Shown: positions 26,032 to 34,781, counted from the stretch's first letter. The stretch: 43,480 nucleotides of DNA from JAVWIF01 sp036639635 (GCA_036639635.1 JAVWIF010000010.1:1-43480), one strand, 5' to 3'. Numbers and translations are program-made. The notes: generated from the letters alone by a model not told the origin.

Positions 26032-26231
26032 CAGTAATTTATTAATTAACTTCAAAACGATATATACAACCTTTATGAAAATTTGTAAAGTATGTGTATA
26101 TAAAACGTATGTAACCAAGCAAATCATTATAAATATATTACGATATATCGTGACAACATTGAAAACTTGAAAATTCTCGATAAATAAAAGAGATTATTTA
26201 AGTTTTTTTCTTTTTAACTGTCAAAGACATG
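26032..26231. other. 200-bp spacer between the repeat copies
   Basis: AT-rich, no credible gene. It has a 12-bp palindrome ACGATATATCGT and an imperfect hairpin (26162-26178 / 26190-26206) followed by a T run on the plus strand, which could act as a terminator or be a remnant. Confidence 0.5.
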
Positions 26232-26621
26232 ATTATAACACGCAAAGAAAAAACAGCCAACGTTTTCTTTTCGTTGACTGTTTTTCTTTTGCCAATACTT
26301 AGCCTTATATTATTTTACAACTGAGACTTTAAACACTTACAAATTCTTTTTCACTCACAACTCATGCTTCTAATCATGATTCACAACAACATGCAATGCA
26401 TAAGACCTTTGGCTAAGTTTGGCCTACTTCCAAGTATCCGAGTTAATCTTATAAACACAATCGTCTACACTAACTCTTCACCTTTGAATCTATATCTACA
26501 CCTTCTTGGTGTGATATACCATTTCATTACTTCTCTTGGTAAACACATTATATCCTATCGTGCATATTTGTAAACCGTGATGGCATAAACAACAAAATAA
26601 TGGATGAATTGGTAAATATAT
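26232..26621. repeat. 390-bp direct repeat, copy 2
   Basis: Second copy of the element at 25642-26031. Its right end falls at the stop codon (26621-26623) of the AAA/DUF4143 gene; its left end contains a copy of the ltaE -10 with no gene behind it. Confidence 0.95.
26247..26540 (-). ncRNA. Candidate structured ncRNA, copy 2
   Basis: Same promoter hexamers (26569-26574 and 26547-26552) and terminator stem (26253-26262 / 26272-26281) as copy 1. Of the four differences inside the transcript, one turns an A-U pair into G-U, one is in a hairpin loop and one is in an unpaired linker. The fourth, at 26540, weakens the alternative closing helix. Both copies therefore look functional or only recently duplicated. 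Confidence 0.55.
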
Positions 26622-27850
26622 TAGATTGTCATCAAAGAGATAACTTGCACACTCCTATTTAGCGGATAATTATCTTCAGTATTACATACTATAACTTGAT
26701 TTTCTATCGGATACATGGATTCAGCCAACTGTTCAAAACTTTTTACATCATTTAAATGAAATTGTACCCCCTGCTTTATTTCTATAAGCGACAGTTTACC
26801 TTCAAATAATAAAATAAGATCAATTTCATTTTGTTTGTTATCTCGATAATAATAAGCTGGAAATTCTAATTTGTTATTTAGAAATGTCTTTCGAATTTCA
26901 TTCATAATAAATGTTTCATTAAAGGCTCCAGAAAAATTAGAATTTTTCAATATAGCTGCATTATTAAGCTTTGCAAGATAAGCTGCTAATCCCGTATCAC
27001 TAAAGTACATTTTTTTTCCTTTTACAACCCTCTTTGTGATTGATAAATCGTTATAAGGTTGTAGAAAATAGACAAGCTCTGTAGCTTCTAAAATAGATAA
27101 CCAATGTTGAATAGTAGGACTACTTACGCCGAGTCGACGTGCAATATCTGCATTATTCACTTGTTGACCAGTTAATGAGGCGATCAATTGTAAAAAATCA
27201 TGAAACTTCATTTTTTCTCTTACATTAATTAATTGGTTTATATCACGATCCATATATGTTTGAACATAATTTTCATAGTAATCAATAATCTGACGATTAT
27301 CTTTATATAATTCTGGATACATCCCTTTTGTAATATATTCAAATACTTCTTCAACATTCAAATGTGCCTTTTTTTTATATTCTACTATTCGTTTCTTACT
27401 AGGGACAAAAGGAATAGTTTTTACACCAAAAATTTCATTAAGACTTAATGGTTGCATCTTTATGATACTTGCTCTTCCTGCTAGTGATTGGGTTACATTT
27501 TTCATCATATGAAATGCTTGAGATCCCGTAAGCAGAAACATCCCATTTGCGCTACCTTCAATAAGTCGTTTCTTATTAACAATTTCTTCAATAACTTCAA
27601 ATAGAATTGGTGCATATTGAACTTCATCAATGATTAAAGGTGTCTTAAATTGTTGTAAAAAATACTTTGGATCTTCAATCGCCAACTTTCTCTGTTCAAT
27701 ATTATCTAAAGAAATATAAGAAAAACCATTTTCCTTTACAAATTCATATACTAATGTTGATTTTCCTACTTGTCGTGGACCTGTTATAATGACGACAGGA
27801 TAATTCTGTAATGCAGTTTTAACATGAATTTTTATCGCTCTTTCAAACAT
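26621..27850 (-). CDS. AAA ATPase with DUF4143 domain
   Basis: A 409-residue protein of the widespread AAA_14/DUF4143 type. The P-loop is GPRQVGKST (24-32) and Walker B is PLIIDEVQYA (71-80); LLTGSQAF is the sensor region. A winged-helix segment follows (TGQQVNNADIARRLGVSSPTIQHW), and the C-terminal part has NEIDLILLFEGKLSLIEIKQG spaced like a PD-(D/E)xK nuclease fold. The biochemical role of the family is not established; it has been linked to genome plasticity in some contexts. Start is the ATG at 27848-27850. Its stop codon lies at the edge of repeat copy 2. Confidence 0.88.
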   Translation of the reverse strand: MFERAIKIHVKTALQNYPVVIITGPRQVGKSTLVYEFVKENGFSYISLDNIEQRKLAIEDPKYFLQQFKTPLIIDEVQYAPILFEVIEEIVNKKRLIEGSANGMFLLTGSQAFHMMKNVTQSLAGRASIIKMQPLSLNEIFGVKTIPFVPSKKRIVEYKKKAHLNVEEVFEYITKGMYPELYKDNRQIIDYYENYVQTYMDRDINQLINVREKMKFHDFLQLIASLTGQQVNNADIARRLGVSSPTIQHWLSILEATELVYFLQPYNDLSITKRVVKGKKMYFSDTGLAAYLAKLNNAAILKNSNFSGAFNETFIMNEIRKTFLNNKLEFPAYYYRDNKQNEIDLILLFEGKLSLIEIKQGVQFHLNDVKSFEQLAESMYPIENQVIVCNTEDNYPLNRSVQVISLMTI

Positions 27851-27868
27851 AGCAAGATCCTCACTCCC

Positions 27869-27923
27869 GTACAATATTAAAGTTGTACTTTAATATTGTA
27901 CCACGATATAGTTTTTGTGTAAA
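27869..27923 (-). promoter_or_regulatory. Promoter with 33-bp palindrome before the AAA ATPase gene
   Basis: -35 TTTACA (27918-27923), 17-nt spacer, -10 TACAAT (27895-27900). The -10 lies inside a perfect 15-bp inverted repeat with a 3-nt centre (27869-27901), which also spans the expected start site. It may be an operator or a 5' mRNA hairpin. Confidence 0.65.
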
Positions 27924-28084
27924 TCGCTAAATTTCAATAGTATTATGACTAAAAAGACCTTAAGAGTCTAAATACTGTAACGTTTACCCATTTTTTCTAA
28001 CGATTCATCATATTTTTTGAACTTTTTACTGTAGATTTCTAATATGTCATGGTTTATTAGTAAATAGAACTTTCCAATTATATG

Positions 28085-28116
28085 AAAAAAATGAGACAGA
28101 TTAAATCCATCTCATT
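28085..28116 (-). terminator. Terminator of the butyryl-CoA operon
   Basis: A 12-bp stem with G-U pairs (28090-28101 / 28105-28116), 3-nt loop, followed by a T run on the minus strand, just after the CoA transferase stop codon. Confidence 0.9.
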
Positions 28117-28121
28117 CTTTA

Positions 28122-29663
28122 TTATTTTAAGCCCATGATTTCAGGTCTAAATAAACGTTCATCCATAATCTTTAAATCTTTAGCAATTTCTGGTTTAAAT
28201 TCCATTTGTCCTAATACATCTTTTTCAAGATCAACACCTGGAGCAATTTCTGTTAATGTTAATTTACCATCTAACAATTTAAACACAGCACGCTCTGTTA
28301 CATATAAGACAGTTTGATTAGTCTCTGTAGCGAATGCTGCAGAGAATGTAATCTGTTCTACATCAGAGATAAACTTTTTCACTTTACCTTCTTGAAGAAT
28401 ATGTAGTTTCCCATCTTCTACTTCAATTTTCAAACCACTTGCTGTAAAAGTTCCACAGTATACTATAACAGGTGCCGTTTGTGTAATGTTTATAAAACCA
28501 CCACATCCCGCAATCTTTGGTCCAAAACGTGATACATTAATGTTTCCATTACGATCACACTCTGCAAGTCCTAAGAATGCTTGATCCAATCCACCACCAT
28601 CATAGAAATCAAACTGATAAGTTTGGTCAATAATAACGTCTGGATTTGTACAGGCACCAAATGCTGTAGCATCTGCAGGTACACCACCAATTCCGCCAGC
28701 TTCCACTGTTAATTTAAGTCCTGGTAAGCCTTCTTCATTTGCAACATTTGCAATTCCTTCTGGCATTCCAATTCCTAAGTTAATGATTGCTGTTGGATCT
28801 AATTCCATAGCAGCTCTACGGCAAATAATCTTACGTTGATTTAAAACCATTGGTTCTATGCTATCAACTGGAACCTTTGTTTCTCCGCTAAAGGCAGGAT
28901 TATACTGACCAGCATATGTCTGCATATGATTTTCTGGTTGTGATACAACAATAGCATCCACATAAATACCAGGAATCTTAACCATACGAGGATCTAATGT
29001 ACCTCTTTTTACAACTTTTTCAACTTGAAGAATAACTTTTCCTCCAGAGTTTTTTGCGGCTTGTGCTATAGATAAAGAATCTAAGGTAGCAGCTTCTTTT
29101 TCCATAGTACAGTTACCATCTTCATCACAATACGTACCACGAATTAATGCAATATTAATTGGTAAAGATTTATACATTAAATACTCTTCACCATCTAAGT
29201 TTACAACTTCAACTAAATCATCTTTTGAACGTTCATTCATTTTTGCTCCTTCTAAGCGTGGATCAACAAATGTTTTAAGTCCAATCTTCGTGATAACACC
29301 TGGACGATGTCCAGCAATTTCACGAAACATTAAAGAAATAGTTCCTAAAGGTAGGTTATAACCTTCCACTTTATTTTCAAATACTAATTTTTGAAGCTTT
29401 GGAGTAAGACCCCAGTGTCCACCAATAATACGTTTTAGTAGGCCTTCGTGTCCCATATGGTTTAACCCTTTTGTTTTTCCATCTCCAACACCGGCAGAAA
29501 ACATAATTGTTAAATCTCTAGGATGCCCACTTTCTAAGAAAACACTTTCAATACCATAGGACAATTCTTGGGGATGACCCATCCCAATAAAACCACCTAA
29601 ACCGATTGTATCTCCATCTTTTATAAGAGCGACAGCTTCTTTTATATCAACAACTTTACTCAA
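28122..29663 (-). CDS. Family I acyl-CoA:acetate CoA transferase (Pct/YdiF-type)
   Basis: Moves CoA between acyl-CoA and a carboxylic acid through a glutamyl-CoA thioester. The 513-residue single chain fuses the alpha and beta domains: GLGGFIGMGHP (21-31) in the first and the catalytic Glu321 in LTVEAGGIGGVP (318-329) in the second. This is the propionate CoA-transferase/YdiF group (COG4670 type). As last gene of the butyryl-CoA operon it may release butyrate with acetate as acceptor; short-chain specificity is inferred. The start is a TTG at 29661-29663 with AAGGAGGT at 7 nt. Confidence 0.9.
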   Translation of the reverse strand: MSKVVDIKEAVALIKDGDTIGLGGFIGMGHPQELSYGIESVFLESGHPRDLTIMFSAGVGDGKTKGLNHMGHEGLLKRIIGGHWGLTPKLQKLVFENKVEGYNLPLGTISLMFREIAGHRPGVITKIGLKTFVDPRLEGAKMNERSKDDLVEVVNLDGEEYLMYKSLPINIALIRGTYCDEDGNCTMEKEAATLDSLSIAQAAKNSGGKVILQVEKVVKRGTLDPRMVKIPGIYVDAIVVSQPENHMQTYAGQYNPAFSGETKVPVDSIEPMVLNQRKIICRRAAMELDPTAIINLGIGMPEGIANVANEEGLPGLKLTVEAGGIGGVPADATAFGACTNPDVIIDQTYQFDFYDGGGLDQAFLGLAECDRNGNINVSRFGPKIAGCGGFINITQTAPVIVYCGTFTASGLKIEVEDGKLHILQEGKVKKFISDVEQITFSAAFATETNQTVLYVTERAVFKLLDGKLTLTEIAPGVDLEKDVLGQMEFKPEIAKDLKIMDERLFRPEIMGLK

Positions 29664-29745
29664 TTTAACGACCTCCTTATTACCTCTTGAATTCAGTCTA
29701 GCACACTTGATTATGAATAGAAAGAAATACGCTCAAGACTTTATC

Positions 29746-30525
29746 TTATTTATTTGAGAATGTTTTTTCTTTCGTTTTTTCTAAGAAACAAGTCATACCA
29801 TAACTTTGGTCTTCACTAGCAAAACAGTTTGAGAATTCATTCACTTCTACTTGAATTCCACCATCTATGTCTTGTTGTAATCCATCATTAATTGCTTTTT
29901 TAGAGTTTGCAACAGCAATTGGTGCATTACTAGCAATAATAGAAGCCATTTTAGTAGCTGCTCCCATTAATTCTTCACTAGTAACTACTTTGTTTACAAG
30001 ACCAATTTCTGCAGCTCTTGCGACTTTAATATTACGTGCAGTATAGATCATTTCTTTTGCAATACCAACACCTACTGTTCTAGCTAAACGTTGTGTTCCT
30101 CCAAAACCTGGTGTAATTCCTAAGCCAACTTCTGGTTGACCAAACACTGCATTTTCACTAGCAATACGAATATCACAGCTTAATGCAAGTTCACAACCTC
30201 CACCAAGTGCAAAACCATTTACTGCAGCAATTACAGGACAACGGAATGTTTCAATTTTACGAAATACTTGGTTTCCAAATTCTCCATAAGTAGCAGCTTC
30301 TTCAACATTTTTATCTTTCATTTCAGCAATATCAGCACCAGCTACAAATGATTTGTCTCCAGATCCTGTGATAATTAAAGCATATACATCATTGTTTGCT
30401 TGAACGCTATCCAATGCTTCATTTAATTCAGTTAATACTTGTGTGCTCAAAGCGTTTAATGCTTTGGGACGATTGATTGTAATTGTTGCTACATGTCCCT
30501 CTGTGTTTAATAAAATAGTTTCCAT
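29746..30525 (-). CDS. crt: Enoyl-CoA hydratase (crotonase)
   Basis: Dehydrates 3-hydroxybutyryl-CoA to crotonyl-CoA. The 259-residue crotonase-fold protein has GADIAEMK (63-70), NGFALGGGCELALSCDIRIA (oxyanion hole and Glu112) and GQPEVGLGITPGFGGTQRL with Glu132, the two catalytic glutamates. It sits between hbd and the CoA transferase gene in the bcd operon, which fixes its role in the butyryl-CoA pathway rather than in beta-oxidation. Confidence 0.95.
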   Translation of the reverse strand: METILLNTEGHVATITINRPKALNALSTQVLTELNEALDSVQANNDVYALIITGSGDKSFVAGADIAEMKDKNVEEAATYGEFGNQVFRKIETFRCPVIAAVNGFALGGGCELALSCDIRIASENAVFGQPEVGLGITPGFGGTQRLARTVGVGIAKEMIYTARNIKVARAAEIGLVNKVVTSEELMGAATKMASIIASNAPIAVANSKKAINDGLQQDIDGGIQVEVNEFSNCFASEDQSYGMTCFLEKTKEKTFSNK

Positions 30526-30623
30526 TTTTTTTAGTTTCCTTTCCTATTTTAAAAAGAGTGAACCCATAATTTCAATGGATTTCATATGAAATTTTAGATT
30601 CACTTATATAGTTTGTGTTTAAA

Positions 30624-31463
30624 TTATTTAGAGTAGTCGTAGAATCCTACGCCTGTTTTCTGTCCTAATTTCTTACCACGTACCATTTTTCTAATCAATG
30701 TACAGCAACGGTATTTAGAATCCCCAGTTTCGTTAAATAATACATCCATGATAGCTTCAACAATATCTAAACCAATTAAGTCTCCTAATGCAAGTGGTCC
30801 CATAGGGTGGTTTGCACCAAGTTTCATAGCAGTATCAATATCTTCTACAGAAGCAATGCTTTCTTGAAGAATACAAGCAGCTTCATTAATCATAGGTACT
30901 AAAATACGGTTAACAACAAATCCTGGACCTTCAGCAACTTCTACTGGTGTTTTTCCTAAAGAAGTAGCAAATTCTAGAATTGCATTTTTTGTTTCAACTG
31001 GTGTATTAATTCCAGAAATAACTTCTACAAGCTTCATACGATCAGCTGGATTAAAGAAGTGCATACCAATTACATGGTGTTTAATTCCAGTAGCGATTTC
31101 TGTAATAGATAAAGAAGAAGTGTTAGAACCAAAAATACAAGAATCTTTACAAATTTCATCAAGTGTTGTAAATAATTCCTTTTTGATTTCCATTTTTTCT
31201 AATACAGCTTCAACAACTAAGTCACAATCAGCTAAGTCTTGGTAAACTCCAGCTTTCAAGTTTCCTTTTACGTTGTTAGCAGCGTCAGCGCTCATTTTAT
31301 CACGAGCTACTAATTTGTCTAATTTTCCAGCAATTTTATCGATTCCACCTTGTGCCCATTCAATTTTAATGTCACAAACAGTTACATCATAACCATTAGA
31401 AGCGAAGGCGTTTGCGATTCCTTGACCCATTGTTCCAGCGCCAATTATTCCAACTTTTTTCAT
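30624..31463 (-). CDS. hbd: 3-Hydroxybutyryl-CoA dehydrogenase
   Basis: Reduces acetoacetyl-CoA to 3-hydroxybutyryl-CoA with NAD(P)H. The 279-residue protein shows the Rossmann motif IIGAGTMGQGIA (6-17), Ser117 in GSNTSSLSI, catalytic His135 in VIGMHFFNPADRMKLVEV and a C-terminal helical dimer domain ending GKKLGQKTGVGFYDYSK. Length is normal. The ATG at 31461-31463 is preferred; a TTG two codons upstream is a better distance from AGGAG, so the true start is uncertain by two residues. Confidence 0.96.
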   Translation of the reverse strand: MKKVGIIGAGTMGQGIANAFASNGYDVTVCDIKIEWAQGGIDKIAGKLDKLVARDKMSADAANNVKGNLKAGVYQDLADCDLVVEAVLEKMEIKKELFTTLDEICKDSCIFGSNTSSLSITEIATGIKHHVIGMHFFNPADRMKLVEVISGINTPVETKNAILEFATSLGKTPVEVAEGPGFVVNRILVPMINEAACILQESIASVEDIDTAMKLGANHPMGPLALGDLIGLDIVEAIMDVLFNETGDSKYRCCTLIRKMVRGKKLGQKTGVGFYDYSK

Positions 31464-31541
31464 ATTCAAATACTCTCCTTTTATAATAGTTTACATATAT
31501 TACAAGAAGGATAGTTTCCTATCCTCTTGTCAAATCCAAAA

Positions 31542-32564
31542 TTATGCCTTTTTAATAGCAGCAATTTCTGCTTTTAGTAAAGGAAGAACTTCTTTTACAT
31601 CTCCAACAAATCCCATGTTTGCGATATTAAAGATTTCAGCTTGAGGATCACGGTTAATTGCGATAATCATATCTGATTTTTCCATACCTGCAACATGTTG
31701 ACATGCTCCTGAAATACCACAAGCGATGTATAAGTTAGGACGTACTGTCTTACCAGTTTGTCCAACTTGGATAGCTTTGTCAGCAAATCCATCATCAACA
31801 ACAGCACGACTTGCACATAACGCTCCACCTAATTCATCAGCTACGCCTTGAACTAAGTCTAAACAATCTTCTGCACCACGACCTGCTCCAACTAAGATAT
31901 CACATTTTGTAATATCGATACCTTCTACAATTTTTGCAACGATTTCTTTTACAACTACTTGTGCTTCTGTATCAGCAAACACAGGTGTGAAATCAATGAT
32001 TTCACCAGTTCTAGAAGCATCAATTGCATCCATTGAGAATACGTTAGGACGAATTGTAGCCATTTGAGGACGTGTATCTGGACAAATAATTGTTCCAAAT
32101 AAGTTTCCACCAAATGTAGGACGAGTAACTAACAATAAAGCTTCATCAGTTTTTTCTGGATCCATTTCAATTTGTGTAGCATCTGCAGTTAATCCAGCGT
32201 TTAAACGAGCAGCAACTCTAGGTGCTAAGTCACGACCTAAAACAGTTGCACCAGTTAAGAAACTATCTGGTTTAAATTTATTAATAACTTGTGTTAAAGC
32301 ATCTGCATAGAATTGTGTAGAGTATCCTTCTAATAATGCATCATCAACAACGATTACTTTATCAGCACCATGTTGAATAACAGCATTTGCTTTATCTTTA
32401 ATGTTGTGTCCTAAAAGTACACCAACAACTTGGAAATTCATATGAGGAATAGAAGCAACTAATTTTCTAGCTTCAGAAATTAATTCATATCCAACATTTG
32501 CAACTTCTCCGTTTTTTTGTTCAACGAAAACGTAAATATCTTTATATCCTTCAAATTTTGCCAT
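31542..32564 (-). CDS. etfA: Electron transfer flavoprotein alpha subunit
   Basis: Binds FAD and passes electrons to or from butyryl-CoA dehydrogenase. The 340-residue protein has the N-terminal ETF domain, and the C-terminal FAD domain with LVGAGRGAEDC, LCASRAVVDDGFADKAIQVGQTGKTVRPNLYIACGISG (in segments) and MIIAINRDPQAEIF. Paired with bcd and etfB in clostridia it forms an electron-bifurcating complex that couples crotonyl-CoA reduction to ferredoxin reduction. GGAGG lies 9 nt before the ATG; the etfB stop is 13 nt upstream. Confidence 0.95.
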   Translation of the reverse strand: MAKFEGYKDIYVFVEQKNGEVANVGYELISEARKLVASIPHMNFQVVGVLLGHNIKDKANAVIQHGADKVIVVDDALLEGYSTQFYADALTQVINKFKPDSFLTGATVLGRDLAPRVAARLNAGLTADATQIEMDPEKTDEALLLVTRPTFGGNLFGTIICPDTRPQMATIRPNVFSMDAIDASRTGEIIDFTPVFADTEAQVVVKEIVAKIVEGIDITKCDILVGAGRGAEDCLDLVQGVADELGGALCASRAVVDDGFADKAIQVGQTGKTVRPNLYIACGISGACQHVAGMEKSDMIIAINRDPQAEIFNIANMGFVGDVKEVLPLLKAEIAAIKKA

Positions 32565-32577
32565 ATTCAGTTACCTC

Positions 32578-33366
32578 CTATTTCGTAATTAATTGCTTTT
32601 CTTTCAAAGTCTTAGCAATTAATTGTGCTGTTTCACCAGCAGATAATGTATAAGTTTCAGTATCCGCAGATACGTCTTTTGTAAATGTGTGGTGAACTTT
32701 TGTAGGAGATCCTGCAAGACCTACTAAACTAGCATCTAGATCTAAATCAGCAAATGTCATAATTTTAACTTCTTTTTCAAAAGAGTCTACAATATCATTA
32801 CAGTTCATGTAACGAGGTTCATTCATACCACTTAATGTAGTTAATACACAAGGTAATTTAGCTTCTAAAATTTCTTCACTGTCTTCTAATGATTTTTTAA
32901 CAGTAATTGTTGTATCAGTTAAGCTAATGATTTCATCAACATAAGTAACTTGAGGAATGTTTAAACGTTCTGCAGTTTGAGGTCCTACTTGAGCAGTATC
33001 ACCATCAATTGCTTGACGTCCAGCAATAATTAAATCAAAGCCTAATTTTGTTAAAGCAGCAGCAAGTGTTGATGATGTAGCACATGTATCAGCACCAGCA
33101 AAAGCACGGTCTGTAATTAATACACATTCGTCAACTCCACGAGCATATAATTCTTTTAACATATCAGCAGCCATAGGAGGTCCCATAGATACGATAGTAA
33201 TTGTTGCACCATTTTTTTCTTTTAATTGTAATGCAGCTTCAACTCCAGCTAAGTCATCTGGGTTAATAATACTTGGAACTCCGGCACGAATTAGAGTACC
33301 AGTTACTTTGTCGACACGGATTTCAGTTGAATCCGGTACTTGTTTAACAAGAACGATAATTTTCAT
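32578..33366 (-). CDS. etfB: Electron transfer flavoprotein beta subunit
   Basis: Partner of EtfA, 262 residues. It begins MKIIVLVKQVPDSTEIRVD and has ITDRAFAGADTCATSSTLAAAL and GRQAIDGDTAQVGPQTAE, the nucleotide/FAD-binding segments conserved in the bifurcating (clostridial Bcd-associated) ETF group. In that group EtfB carries the bifurcating FAD and binds NADH. It lies between bcd and etfA with short gaps, in the classic order. Confidence 0.95.
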   Translation of the reverse strand: MKIIVLVKQVPDSTEIRVDKVTGTLIRAGVPSIINPDDLAGVEAALQLKEKNGATITIVSMGPPMAADMLKELYARGVDECVLITDRAFAGADTCATSSTLAAALTKLGFDLIIAGRQAIDGDTAQVGPQTAERLNIPQVTYVDEIISLTDTTITVKKSLEDSEEILEAKLPCVLTTLSGMNEPRYMNCNDIVDSFEKEVKIMTFADLDLDASLVGLAGSPTKVHHTFTKDVSADTETYTLSAGETAQLIAKTLKEKQLITK

Positions 33367-33400
33367 AATTTAACGTTTCCTTTCCTTCAATTAAATTTTA

Positions 33401-34540
33401 TTATTTCAACATTTGACCACTAACAACCATACGTTGTACTTCACTAGTACCTTCGTAGATTTCAGTAATCTTAGCGTCTCTAAACATTCTTTCAACTGGG
33501 TAATCACGTGTGTAACCATAACCACCTAATAATTGGATAGCTTTTGTTGTAACTTCCATAGCAACTTCAGCAGCAAATAATTTTGCTTCAGCAGCAGCAT
33601 ATGTATAAGGTTGTCCATTTTGTTTTAACATAGCAGCTTGGTATACCAATAAACGAGCAGCATCTGTTTTCACTTGCATGTCAGCTAATTGGAACTGTGT
33701 GTTTTGGAATTTAGCAATTGGGCGTCCAAATTGTTTACGTGATTTAACATAAGCAACGGCTTCATCAATAGCACCTTGTGCAAGACCTAAGGCTTGTGCA
33801 GCAATACCAATACGTCCACCATCAAGTGTTTGCATAGCAATCTTAAATCCTTTACCTTCAACACCTAATAAGTTTTCTTTTGGTAAACGAACATTATTGA
33901 AAATTAATTCACAAGTAGCACTTGCGCGAATTCCCAATTTTTTCTCATGTTTACCAATTGTAAATCCTGGTGTTCCTTTTTCTAGAATGAATGCTGAAAT
34001 ACCTCTTGTACCTTGAGATTTATCAGTCATTGCAAAGATAACATATACATCAGCTTCTCCAGCATTTGTAATAAAGATTTTAGAACCATTAATAATATAG
34101 TCTTCTCCATCTTTAATTGCAGTTGTTTGTTGACCCGCAGCATCTGTACCTGCATTTGGTTCTGTTAAACCAAAAGCTCCTAGTTTTTTACCAGTACACA
34201 TATCAGGTAAATATTTTGCTTTTTGTTCGTCTGTTCCAAACATTGCAATAGGACTAGTTCCTAAAGAAGTATGGGCAGAAAGAATAACACCTGTTGTACC
34301 ACAAACTTTACTGAATTCCTCTACTGCTAAAATATAGCATAGATAATCAGCGCCAGCTCCTCCAAATTCTCTTGAGAATGGAATCCCTAACATTTTGCAA
34401 GTAGCCATTTTCTCAACAGTTTCTCTTGGGAAACGTTCTTCTTCGTCGATTTCTCCCGCGATCGGTTTTACTTCTTTTTCAGCGAACTCGGAAAATAGTT
34501 TTTTCATCATTTTTTGTTGTTGCGTTAACATGAAGTCCAT
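33401..34540 (-). CDS. bcd: Butyryl-CoA dehydrogenase
   Basis: Reduces crotonyl-CoA to butyryl-CoA with EtfAB. The 379-residue acyl-CoA dehydrogenase has GAFGLTEPNAGTDAAG (121-136), FITNAGEAD, and the catalytic base Glu363 in IYEGTSEVQR, as in short-chain enzymes. The size equals that of characterised butyryl-CoA dehydrogenases. Start is the ATG at 34538-34540, with AGGAG (34549-34553) 8 nt away; an in-frame codon at 34603 has no site. It heads the operon and has a strong promoter 110 bp upstream. Confidence 0.95.
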   Translation of the reverse strand: MDFMLTQQQKMMKKLFSEFAEKEVKPIAGEIDEEERFPRETVEKMATCKMLGIPFSREFGGAGADYLCYILAVEEFSKVCGTTGVILSAHTSLGTSPIAMFGTDEQKAKYLPDMCTGKKLGAFGLTEPNAGTDAAGQQTTAIKDGEDYIINGSKIFITNAGEADVYVIFAMTDKSQGTRGISAFILEKGTPGFTIGKHEKKLGIRASATCELIFNNVRLPKENLLGVEGKGFKIAMQTLDGGRIGIAAQALGLAQGAIDEAVAYVKSRKQFGRPIAKFQNTQFQLADMQVKTDAARLLVYQAAMLKQNGQPYTYAAAEAKLFAAEVAMEVTTKAIQLLGGYGYTRDYPVERMFRDAKITEIYEGTSEVQRMVVSGQMLK

Positions 34541-34649
34541 AAAAAGTTCTCCTCTCCTTGATTTAATTGAACTAATAGGATCGATATTGTTGCTTATCAT
34601 CATTGATAAGCTCTCGTATTCTTCTTAATGAATACGCAATCCACTTTCA

Positions 34650-34678
34650 ATTTTAGACCCATTTTTACTCTTCGTCAA
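34650..34678 (-). promoter_or_regulatory. Promoter of the bcd operon
   Basis: Minus-strand -35 TTGACG (34673-34678), 17-nt spacer, -10 TAAAAT (34650-34655). A perfect Rex-type palindrome lies 5 bp upstream of the -35. Confidence 0.82.
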
Positions 34679-34683
34679 CCCAT

Positions 34684-34701
34684 TTGTTAAAATATTAACA
34701 A
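34684..34701. promoter_or_regulatory. Rex operator (perfect palindrome)
   Basis: TTGTTAA-AATA-TTAACAA matches the clostridial Rex consensus TTGTTAA-N4-TTAACAA at all 14 defined positions. It lies between the divergent bcd and thiolase promoters, next to the bcd -35. Rex represses fermentation genes when NADH/NAD+ is low. Confidence 0.8.
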
Positions 34702-34759
34702 GTTTTTATTAATAATTCGTTTCCTTCATTTACTTTGTGATAAATCTTACTTTTTGCAC

Positions 34760-34777
34760 TTGTGAAATTTTTCGTAA
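34760..34777. promoter_or_regulatory. Second, weaker Rex-like site before the first thiolase
   Basis: TTGTGAA-ATTT-TTCGTAA; the left half is perfect, the right half has two mismatches to TTCACAA. It ends 4 bp before the thiolase -35. Confidence 0.4.
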
Positions 34778-34781
34778 GTAT

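Noticed and set aside
25774..26573. A 69-residue ORF on the plus strand in each 390-bp repeat (25774-25983 and 26364-26573)
   Set aside because: Neither copy has a ribosome binding site. One of the few differences between copies changes an amino acid (Lys to Thr), and the ORF lies antisense to the promoter-terminator unit and its helices.
25642..26621. The 390-bp repeat as an insertion sequence or MITE
   Set aside because: No terminal inverted repeats, no target-site duplication and no transposase. A duplicated RNA gene fits better.
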